NCBI GenBank assembly: GCA_030691775.1
Contig: JAUYDN010000124.1
Location: forward strand, 1 to 5,540
Origin: Dehalococcoidia bacterium
Lineage (GTDB): Bacteria > Chloroflexota > Dehalococcoidia > Dehalococcoidales > Fen-1064
Length of the DNA stretch: 5,540 nucleotides
Reading direction: 5' to 3'
Made by a program: the position numbers and the translations under genes
Shown: positions 1 through 4,871 of the stretch, piece after piece
Position numbering within the stretch: the first letter of the stretch is position 1
Layout of the letters: the number at the start of each line of letters is the position of its first letter
The notes under the pieces: model-generated
The model's database searches: none
Told to the model about the DNA's origin: nothing
What the model saw: the letters and a program-made list of their open reading frames with translations, nothing else

Positions 1-38
1 TCCGACCCGTACTCATTTCTACCGGATTGTAAACAGAA

Positions 39-344
39 CTATCTGGTTACTTTGACTTTGCGGTAGCAATCACTGCAGTAGACCGGTCTGTCACCGCGGG
101 GCTGGAAGGGGACTTCCGTGGATTTGCCACATGCGGAACAGGTTACGGTGAACATCTGGCGACGCGCGCCATAGTTGGAGCTCTCGGTTCCACCGCGCGC
201 AGCTCTCTTTGCCTGACGGCAAGCGGGACAGCGCTTGGGCTCGTTCTGGTAGCCCCTGGTCTGGAACAGCTCCTGCTCGTCGGCGCTAAACGTGAAAGAA
301 GCACCGCAATCGGCACACTGGAGTGTTTTGTCCTGGACGCTCAT
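39..344 (-). CDS. Double zinc-ribbon protein with CxxC-x17-CxxC domain (101 aa)
   Basis: The protein carries four CxxC pairs arranged as two zinc-binding modules. The first uses C10/C13 and C39/C42. The second uses C69/C72 and C90/C93, with exactly 17 residues between the inner cysteines, which matches the small-protein family named for a CxxC-x17-CxxC domain. The N-terminal module resembles the 'probable zinc-binding' ribbon often fused to it. A basic stretch (residues 43-62, rich in Arg, Lys and Ala) links the two, which would suit nucleic-acid binding, though that is inference. There is no signal peptide or membrane segment, so it is expected to be cytoplasmic. The ATG start is well supported by AGGAGG six bases upstream on the minus strand. 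The gene is transcribed divergently from gatB. No terminator is visible in the 38 bases left beyond its stop. The molecular role of the family is unknown to me. Confidence 0.9.
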   Translation of the reverse strand: MSVQDKTLQCADCGASFTFSADEQELFQTRGYQNEPKRCPACRQAKRAARGGTESSNYGARRQMFTVTCSACGKSTEVPFQPRGDRPVYCSDCYRKVKVTR

Positions 345-350
345 GAATGA

Positions 351-356
351 CCTCCT
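351..356 (-). promoter_or_regulatory. Strong Shine-Dalgarno for the zinc-ribbon gene
   Basis: Read on the minus strand this is AGGAGG, followed by T, so it forms a long match to the 16S rRNA tail. The spacer to the ATG is six bases. It fixes the start of the zinc-ribbon gene and contrasts with gatB on the other side, which has no such site. Confidence 0.85.
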
Positions 357-380
357 CTCTTAAATATTAGTTAGAGTCTC

Positions 381-434
381 GGTCATCCGGCACTCAGGGG
401 AATCGCACGGATTCGACGAAGCTTGACGATAACC
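381..434 (-). other. Imperfect concentric inverted repeat in the leader of the zinc-ribbon gene
   Basis: Two nested arm pairs share nearly the same centre (about 407). The inner pair is GAATC (400-404) and GATTC (410-414) around a 5-base loop. The outer pair is GGTCATC (381-387) and GATAACC (428-434), matching at 6 of 7 positions. The DNA between inner and outer arms does not pair well, so this is a weak structure. It lies inside the predicted untranslated leader of the zinc-ribbon mRNA. It could be a leader RNA structure, an operator, or the decayed remains of a small repeat. The segment AAGCTTGACGATAAC (419-433) is also loosely similar to the right end of the repeat at 4740-4856. Chance is a real possibility. 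Confidence 0.3.
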
Positions 435-449
435 TACACTTAAACCTTT

Positions 450-455
450 ATTATA
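450..455 (-). promoter_or_regulatory. Probable -10 element for the zinc-ribbon gene
   Basis: Read on the minus strand this is a perfect TATAAT. It would start transcription near position 443 and give a leader of about 100 nt before the zinc-ribbon ATG. No convincing -35 sits at the usual 16-18 base spacing; the nearest TTG-containing hexamer, TTGCAA at 476-481, is 20 bases away. The area is AT-rich, so the match alone is only moderate evidence. The alternative reading as a plus-strand TATTAT (449-454) is less attractive because gatB has a better promoter closer by. Confidence 0.5.
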
Positions 456-500
456 GTACCATATCCCTGGCATCCTTGCAAGTCCACCAGCGAAAATTCC

Positions 501-530
501 TTGTCACTCACCGCTGTCTGCTGTTATACT
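501..530 (+). promoter_or_regulatory. Sigma-70-type extended -10 promoter for the gatB operon
   Basis: The -35 box is TTGTCA (501-506), one mismatch from TTGACA. An 18-base spacer leads to TATACT (525-530), one mismatch from TATAAT. TG at 522-523, one base before the hexamer, makes it an extended -10. Counting from the -10 box puts the transcription start at about 537-539, at or within two bases of the gatB ATG at 539. There is no Shine-Dalgarno between promoter and start codon, so the transcript is predicted to be leaderless. This promoter could drive the whole run from gatB to ubiE. Confidence 0.75.
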
Positions 531-538
531 AAACACGT

Positions 539-2026
539 ATGGCGGTTTCGCAAGCGCAGGAATACGAGACAATCATCGGGCTTGAGGTTCACGCCCAGCT
601 CAAAACCAAAAGCAAGATGTTCTGCGGGTGCAGTGCTGATTATGCAGATTCCCCGCCCAATACACATGTCTGCCCTATCTGCATGGGAATGCCAGGCGTC
701 CTGCCGGTGATTAACCGCCGCGCCATCGAATTCACGATGATGACTGCCCTGGCACTCAACTGCACTATCTCGGAATATACCAAGTTCGATAGAAAAAACT
801 ACCCTTACCCGGACCTGATGAAAGGCTACCAGATTTCCCAGTATGATGCGCCTATCGGGAAAAACGGCTGGTTTACAATCGATATCGACGGTCAGAAGAA
901 GCGCGTTGGTATCACCCGTGTGCACCTGGAAGAGGATGTCGCCAAGCTCATTCACCGGCCGGCGGCCGGCGGTGCTGGATATAGTCTGATGGATGTGAAT
1001 CGTAGCGGTGTTCCCCTGATGGAAATCGTGGGCGAGCCAGACATTCGGTCTCCAGAGGAAGCCCGGCAATACCTGGTGAAACTGCACACCATCCTGCAAT
1101 ACATCGGGGTTTCCACCGCCAACATGGAGGAGGGCAGTTTCCGCTGTGATGCCAATATCAGCATCCGCCCCGCAGGCATGACACAACTGCTTGCCAAAGT
1201 GGAAGTAAAGAACATGAACAGTTTCCGCGCCGTCTACCGTGCCCTGGAGCACGAAGCCATACGCCAGCGGAAGGCAATGGCAAGCGGCGAGCGGCTGGTC
1301 CAGGAGACCCGCGGCTGGCTGGAAGACGAAGGTAAAACAGTTTCCCAGCGTACCAAAGAGTACGCCCACGATTACCGCTACTTCCCCGAGCCTGACTTGC
1401 CGCCACTGTTCATCAGCCGAAAGTGGGTAGACGAGGTGAAAGCGATGTTGCCGGAGCTACCCGAAGCCCGGCGCGACCGCTTTGTCGCCGAATATGCTCT
1501 GCCCGTTTATGATGCTAACCTGCTCACCGGCACGAGGGCGATGGCGGACTACTTCGAGGCATGCCTGGTCACCAATAAACCCGCTGACGTGCCATTGACC
1601 AGCCGCGCTAAAATGGTAAGCAACTGGTTACTCGGTGATTTCAACCGTTTACTGAATGCCACCAATACCGATATCAGTGAAGCCAGGGTCTCTCCGCCCC
1701 AGCTCTGTGAACTGCTTGACCTCGTACAGAAAGGGAGCATCAGCGGTCCCGCCGCCAAGCAGGTCTGGGAGGAGATGTTCAATACCGGCAAGTCCGCCAG
1801 CGAGATTGTCGCCGCCAGAGGCCTGGCTCAGATAAAGGATACCGATGAGTTGGAAAACGTTATCGGCCGTGTTTTGAATGAAAACCCGCAGGCGGTGGCT
1901 GATTATAAAGCCGGTAAAGAGACGGCGCTCAAGTTTCTCATCGGACAGCTAATGCGGGCGACCAAGGGCCGTGCAAATCCGCAGGTTGCGAACCAGGCGA
2001 TTAAGAAAAAGTTAGAGGAAAAGTGA
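539..2026 (+). CDS. gatB: Aspartyl/glutamyl-tRNA(Asn/Gln) amidotransferase subunit B
   Basis: GatB is the tRNA-binding and kinase/transamidase subunit of the cytoplasmic GatCAB complex. That complex amidates Glu-tRNA(Gln) and/or Asp-tRNA(Asn), using ammonia passed from GatA. At 495 aa it is full length. Family landmarks include ETIIGLEVHAQL at residues 10-21, four cysteines (C29, C31, C45, C48) forming the metal-site pattern seen in many GatB proteins, and the signature LMDVNRSGVPLMEI at 150-163. MEEGSFRCDANISIRP (196-211) and HDYRYFPEPDLPP (277-289) belong to the catalytic cradle. The C-terminal third is the helical and YqeY-like tail that touches tRNA, ending in the typical FLIGQLMRATKGRANP (466-481). 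The ATG is chosen because the family's conserved start of homology begins ten residues in and no other start fits. No Shine-Dalgarno is present. gatA and gatC are not in this window. It is first in a tight operon; secG begins one base after its stop. Confidence 0.97.
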   Translation: MAVSQAQEYETIIGLEVHAQLKTKSKMFCGCSADYADSPPNTHVCPICMGMPGVLPVINRRAIEFTMMTALALNCTISEYTKFDRKNYPYPDLMKGYQISQYDAPIGKNGWFTIDIDGQKKRVGITRVHLEEDVAKLIHRPAAGGAGYSLMDVNRSGVPLMEIVGEPDIRSPEEARQYLVKLHTILQYIGVSTANMEEGSFRCDANISIRPAGMTQLLAKVEVKNMNSFRAVYRALEHEAIRQRKAMASGERLVQETRGWLEDEGKTVSQRTKEYAHDYRYFPEPDLPPLFISRKWVDEVKAMLPELPEARRDRFVAEYALPVYDANLLTGTRAMADYFEACLVTNKPADVPLTSRAKMVSNWLLGDFNRLLNATNTDISEARVSPPQLCELLDLVQKGSISGPAAKQVWEEMFNTGKSASEIVAARGLAQIKDTDELENVIGRVLNENPQAVADYKAGKETALKFLIGQLMRATKGRANPQVANQAIKKKLEEK

Positions 2027-2027
2027 T

Positions 2028-2246
2028 ATGCAGACCGCTCTCAACATCATCCAGATAGTTCTTTCCGTCATCCTCATCCTGGCAGTACTGCTCCAGGTGA
2101 AGGGTGGTGGAATCGGGGGGATTTTCGGCCAGGCGGACAAGGTCTACCGCACCAAGCGGGGAATTGAAAAGGGGCTTTTCTGGGTTACTATCATCGTCGC
2201 CGCACTCTTCGTTATCGTAGCCCTGGCTACGGTTGCGGCGGGGTAA
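2028..2246 (+). CDS. secG: Preprotein translocase subunit SecG
   Basis: SecG is the small accessory subunit of the SecYEG channel in the cytoplasmic membrane and assists SecA-driven export. The protein is 72 aa, the usual size for compact bacterial SecG. It has two membrane helices, at roughly residues 3-24 and 48-70. Between them is the family's glycine-rich loop, starting LLQVKGGGIGGIFGQ (21-35), where the GG(I/L)GG-like stretch is diagnostic. The charged segment after it (KVYRTKRGIEKG) carries the positive residues expected on the cytoplasmic side. The ATG starts one base after the gatB stop. GAGG at 2015-2018, inside the end of gatB, gives a 9-base spacing, so translation is probably coupled to gatB. 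Confidence 0.93.
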   Translation: MQTALNIIQIVLSVILILAVLLQVKGGGIGGIFGQADKVYRTKRGIEKGLFWVTIIVAALFVIVALATVAAG

Positions 2247-2258
2247 TATCGGGCGGAT

Positions 2259-3089
2259 ATGGGCGTGGTAATTACTCTCACCACCGATTTTGGTCTCAGT
2301 GATGCCTATGTCGCGGAGATGAAGGGCGTTATCCTTGGCATCAATCCGGACGTGCAACTCGTAGACGTTTGCCATACCATCAATCCTCAGAATATCGCCC
2401 AGGCGGCTTTTGTGTTGAGCACCGCCTACCGTTATTTCCCCGAGCGTACCATTCACCTGGTAGTGGTGGACCCGGGGGTGGGGAGCCAGCGGCGCGCCAT
2501 CCTGTTACATACCCCTTTCTACGATTTCCTGGCACCGGATAATGGAGTCCTGAGCTACGTTCTGCGTGAATACACTACGCGTCAATCCGGACGTTCCGTG
2601 ACGGTACCCCCTGAGCTGGAAGCCATCTCGCTTAACAAACCTGCATTCTGGCGCAGTCCGGTCAGTGCCACCTTCCATGGCCGCGATATCTTCGCGCCGG
2701 TTGCTGCCAGGCTCTCCCTGGGTATGTCTCCTGCGGCTTTCGGCGAACGCGCCAACTCACTCGTCACGCTACCTGTTCCCCGCCCCGGCAAGACAGCCGG
2801 AGGGGCAGTCATCGGACAGATTCTTCACATCGATAATTTTGGTAATCTTATCACCAGCGTCCGGGAACAGGACCTGCCGGAAAACAAGGACACCGTACTG
2901 GTGATGATTGGCGGCAAGCAGATTTTCGGTTTGTGCCGCACTTACCAGGAAGGTAGCGGTTTGCTGGCGCTGATTGGCAGTCACGGTTACCTTGAGATTT
3001 CCCTGAAAAACGGCAGTGCCGCCGGATTTCTCGGGATGGGTATAGGGGACCAACTCCGATTAAACTTGAAGGGTGGAGGTAAACAATGA
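2259..3089 (+). CDS. S-adenosyl-L-methionine hydrolase (adenosine-forming), DUF62 / SAM hydroxide adenosyltransferase family
   Basis: Members of this family split S-adenosylmethionine with water (hydroxide) into adenosine and methionine; related enzymes are the fluorinase and chlorinase. The 276-aa length is normal. Visible motifs are LTTDFGLSDAYVAEMKG (7-23), VVVDPGVGSQRR (68-79), APDNGVL (92-98), ATFHGRDIFAPVAA (137-150) and DNFGNLITS (192-200). The Asp-Arg-His triad described for the hydrolases appears to be D71, R78 and H140, and the Asp-to-Arg spacing of seven fits. This argues for the hydrolase rather than a halogenase. The N-terminal SAM-binding domain is followed by a small C-terminal beta domain from about residue 180. 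The start is slightly uncertain: ATG at 2259 has only GGGCGG two bases before it, whereas an in-frame GTG at 2265 would have the same motif at 8-base spacing and lose two residues. It is a cytoplasmic protein. Its stop overlaps the next start as ATGA. Confidence 0.92.
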   Translation: MGVVITLTTDFGLSDAYVAEMKGVILGINPDVQLVDVCHTINPQNIAQAAFVLSTAYRYFPERTIHLVVVDPGVGSQRRAILLHTPFYDFLAPDNGVLSYVLREYTTRQSGRSVTVPPELEAISLNKPAFWRSPVSATFHGRDIFAPVAARLSLGMSPAAFGERANSLVTLPVPRPGKTAGGAVIGQILHIDNFGNLITSVREQDLPENKDTVLVMIGGKQIFGLCRTYQEGSGLLALIGSHGYLEISLKNGSAAGFLGMGIGDQLRLNLKGGGKQ

Positions 3090-3991
3090 AATTCAAGACT
3101 CTGCTGGTTGCTGTCCGCGCCAATTTTCTTCTGCTCTCGGTAATACTCGGATTTCTGGGTGCCAGCCTCGCCTGGTATGAACACCAGGAGTACGGCGGCG
3201 ATTTTAACCTGGCATTTGCCTTTATCGCTGGCATCGGGTTGGTGTTCACTCACATCAGCGTCAACGTTTTGAATGATTATTTCGATTCCCGCAGTAAGCT
3301 CGATTACAAAACTCCCCGCACTCCGTTCAGCGGTGGAAGCAAAGCTATCACAGATGGACTCATCACTGCAAAACAGGGTCTCTGGCTGGCTATCGGCACG
3401 CTGGTGATTTCGATACCGATTGGTGTTTACTTTACAGTAGTGCAGGGCTGGCAGTTACTCCCGCTTCTTCTCGTTGCCGGTATCATCATAATTATCTACA
3501 CCCCGGTTATTCTAAAGATGGGTTACCCCGAATGGGCGGCCGGGCTGGGATTGGGTACTCTGCCTGTCCTGGGCTTATATTTTGTGCAGACCGGAGAGTA
3601 CACCGTCTCCGCGCTCATCGCCGCCGTGCCTTCCGGTATTCTCGTGCACAATCTGCTACTGCTTAACGAATTTCCGGATGTAGAAGCTGACCGGAGTGTG
3701 AACCGCCGCACCTTGCCGATAGTCGTCGGCAAAAAGAACGCCGCCATCGTCTACTCCGCCCTGATGGTCATCATGTACCTCTGGATTATCGGGGCGGTGA
3801 TTTCCCGCGATATGCCCGCTTTCACCCTGCTCGGTCTGCTTACTTTCCCCCTGGGTTATAAGGCGATTAGCGGCTCTTTTAAACACGATGATATGGGCAA
3901 GTTGATACCGGCGATGGGAAACAACGTGTTCGTGGTACTGCTCACCCAGTTGCTGATGGGCATCGGTTTTATACTGGCGGGAGTGTTTTAG
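3086..3991 (+). CDS. menA: UbiA-family prenyltransferase, probable 1,4-dihydroxy-2-naphthoate polyprenyltransferase (MenA-like)
   Basis: This is an integral membrane enzyme expected to join a polyprenyl diphosphate to an aromatic ring acid. The 301-aa protein has about eight to nine hydrophobic segments. The first Mg-diphosphate motif is NDYFDSRSKLD (63-73); the last Asp sits six residues after D67, the spacing seen in MenA (NDYGDxxxGSD in E. coli) rather than in UbiA proper. It is followed by TPFSGGSKAITDGLIT (79-94), also MenA-like. The second motif is NEFPDVEADRSVNRRTL (194-210), the NxxxDxxxD type. GGAGGT at 3075-3080 lies five bases before the ATG, and the start overlaps the previous stop by four bases, so translation is coupled. 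The ubiE methyltransferase directly downstream supports a menaquinone role. Substrate is inferred, since other UbiA-family enzymes act on homogentisate or other acceptors. Confidence 0.82.
   Translation: MKFKTLLVAVRANFLLLSVILGFLGASLAWYEHQEYGGDFNLAFAFIAGIGLVFTHISVNVLNDYFDSRSKLDYKTPRTPFSGGSKAITDGLITAKQGLWLAIGTLVISIPIGVYFTVVQGWQLLPLLLVAGIIIIIYTPVILKMGYPEWAAGLGLGTLPVLGLYFVQTGEYTVSALIAAVPSGILVHNLLLLNEFPDVEADRSVNRRTLPIVVGKKNAAIVYSALMVIMYLWIIGAVISRDMPAFTLLGLLTFPLGYKAISGSFKHDDMGKLIPAMGNNVFVVLLTQLLMGIGFILAGVF
3979..3983 (+). promoter_or_regulatory. Ribosome binding site deciding the TTG start of ubiE
   Basis: GGGAG lies inside the last codons of the prenyltransferase gene, nine bases before TTG at 3993. 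The next in-frame ATG comes only at codon 35, inside a conserved motif of the methyltransferase, so it cannot be the start. The non-ATG start may lower expression relative to the upstream gene; that is inference. Confidence 0.65.
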
Positions 3992-3992
3992 C

Positions 3993-4721
3993 TTGGCTGA
4001 TGCCAAACAACCGGGGCAAAAACGCCCTCTCCATTCAATCTTCACAGCGGTGCCCGGCAGGTACGACCTGGTCAACCGCGTCTTCACCTGGGGTATGGAC
4101 GAGCGGTGGCGCCGCCGCACTGCCCTGATTTGCCTGAAATCGGACCCGAAGCGGGTGATGGACCTTTGCTGTGGCACCGGCGACCTGGCAATCTGGCTGG
4201 CAAGACTGGCAAAACAGGGGACTGAAGTGGTGTGCCTGGACTACAGCCTGCCGATGCTGGCACTGGCGAGGGATAAAGCAGAGAAAGCCGGTCTTAACTC
4301 GGCACTCTCCTTCATCCACGGCGATGTCAACGACCTGCCGTTCCCGGACGGGTATTTCGATAGCATCGGGATTTCCTTTGCCTTTCGCAATCTGACGTAC
4401 AAAAACCCGCGCACCGGGCGTTACCTGATAGAGGTGGTGCGGGTGCTCAAAACGGGTGGCGAGTTCGTCATCGTCGAGTCCAGCCAGCCCCCAAACGCAG
4501 TAGTGCGAGCGTTTGCACATGCATATGAACGCTGGTTTGTTTTTTATGCCGGCTACTGGATAACTGGAAACCGCCCCGCCTATAAATACCTTTCGGAATC
4601 AGCACGGCGGTTCTATACGGCAGAAGAGTTGGCGGACCTTTTAAAGGCGGCGGGTTTTAGTAAAGTGACGGTGAAACGGCTTTTCTTCGGCGCGGCGGCA
4701 ATACATGTTGCACAAAAATGA
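3993..4721 (+). CDS. ubiE: Demethylmenaquinone methyltransferase (UbiE/MenG family)
   Basis: The enzyme performs the last step of menaquinone synthesis, SAM-dependent C-methylation of the demethylmenaquinone ring, at the membrane surface. The 242-aa length is typical. The N-terminal family signature is IFTAVPGRYDLVNRVFTWG (16-34), ending in WRRRT. The SAM-binding motif I is VMDLCCGTGDLA (55-66), CLDYS (81-85) follows at the next strand, and GDVNDLPFPDGYFD (110-123) is motif II/III. ISFAFRN (127-133) and RVLKTGGEF (150-158) complete the UbiE/COQ5 pattern, although the second has Thr where Pro is commoner. The C-terminal GNRPAYKYLSESARRF (192-207) is the substrate-side signature. The start is TTG, one base after the prenyltransferase stop. 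The stop codon lies inside a hairpin. The neighbour MenA-like gene favours menaquinone over ubiquinone. Confidence 0.93.
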   Translation: MADAKQPGQKRPLHSIFTAVPGRYDLVNRVFTWGMDERWRRRTALICLKSDPKRVMDLCCGTGDLAIWLARLAKQGTEVVCLDYSLPMLALARDKAEKAGLNSALSFIHGDVNDLPFPDGYFDSIGISFAFRNLTYKNPRTGRYLIEVVRVLKTGGEFVIVESSQPPNAVVRAFAHAYERWFVFYAGYWITGNRPAYKYLSESARRFYTAEELADLLKAAGFSKVTVKRLFFGAAAIHVAQK

Positions 4722-4744
4722 CCGATCGCGCAAGCAATCGGTCA
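4719..4744. terminator. Hairpin containing the ubiE stop codon, possible terminator
   Basis: TGACCGAT (4719-4726) and ATCGGTCA (4737-4744) form a perfect 8-bp stem. After one C/A mismatch, GC pairs with GC, closing a GCAA tetraloop of the stable GNRA type at 4730-4733. The first three bases are the ubiE stop codon. On the plus strand no T-run follows, so it would be a U-less or weak terminator for the operon. On the minus strand it is followed by ATTTTTG, which makes a classical intrinsic terminator in that direction, although no minus-strand gene is visible to its right. Its right arm overlaps the first bases of the neighbouring repeat. Confidence 0.55.
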
Positions 4745-4856
4745 CCCTGACCCCGACCTGTCGGGGGAAGGGTCTCCCCTGCCTAATGAGCAGGTGCAGG
4801 AGATTCTTCAGGCACATAAGATTCCCGTCTTCGCGGGAACAAGCTTCAGAATAACA
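4740..4856. repeat. MITE-like noncoding element with nested inverted repeats
   Basis: The stretch between ubiE and the next gene is built of mirrored arms. The outer arms are GGTCACCCTGA (4740-4750) and TCAGAATAACA (4846-4856), matching at 7 of 11 positions. The inner arms are GAAGGGTCTCC (4767-4777) and GGAGATTCTTC (4799-4809), matching at 9 of 11. A hairpin sits within each side: CCCCGA/TCGGGG (4751-4756, 4761-4766) on the left and TTCCCG/CGGGAA (4822-4827, 4834-4839) on the right. The tip is CCTGC/GCAGG (4778-4782, 4790-4794). All inner mismatches and three of four outer ones are transitions, as in decayed copies of a once-perfect palindrome. From memory, short dispersed elements with ends like TCATTCTGA and GAAGAATCTC occur in several bacterial groups, including Chloroflexota. 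It has no coding capacity, and no other clear copy is in the window. Confidence 0.6.
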
Positions 4857-4863
4857 TTGTAAC

Positions 4864-4869
4864 GGAGGA
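4864..4869 (+). promoter_or_regulatory. Shine-Dalgarno for the purO-like gene
   Basis: GGAGGA lies two bases before ATG at 4872 and five before a second in-frame ATG at 4875. The longer spacing of the second is more usual, so translation may begin at 4875 and the protein may lack one Met. No clear promoter is visible between the repeat and this site. Confidence 0.7.
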
Positions 4870-4871
4870 AT

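Noticed and set aside
1..38. Terminator for the minus-strand zinc-ribbon gene.
   Set aside because: The 38 bases past its stop show no stem followed by a T-run; a terminator may lie outside the window.
397..416. Plus-strand GGGGAATCGCACGGATTCGAC resembles the 5' end of tmRNA (GGGG...GGATTCGAC).
   Set aside because: The spacer is far too short for a tmRNA, no tag reading frame or TPsiC/3' acceptor half follows, and a strong gatB promoter starts at 501. Chance similarity is likelier.
524..1369. Long minus-strand open frame of 281 codons opposite gatB.
   Set aside because: It lies wholly within gatB, whose motifs are unmistakable. Its translation shows no recognisable family and it has no ribosome site; GC-rich coding DNA often leaves such antisense frames.
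2001..2456. Minus-strand open frame of 151 codons opposite secG and the start of the SAM hydrolase.
   Set aside because: Both plus-strand genes are well supported by motifs and ribosome sites; the antisense frame is a shadow.
4740..4856. CRISPR or tRNA reading of the palindromic spacer.
   Set aside because: There is no regularly spaced direct repeat, no CCA end or TPsiC arm; the pattern is mirrored inverted arms only.
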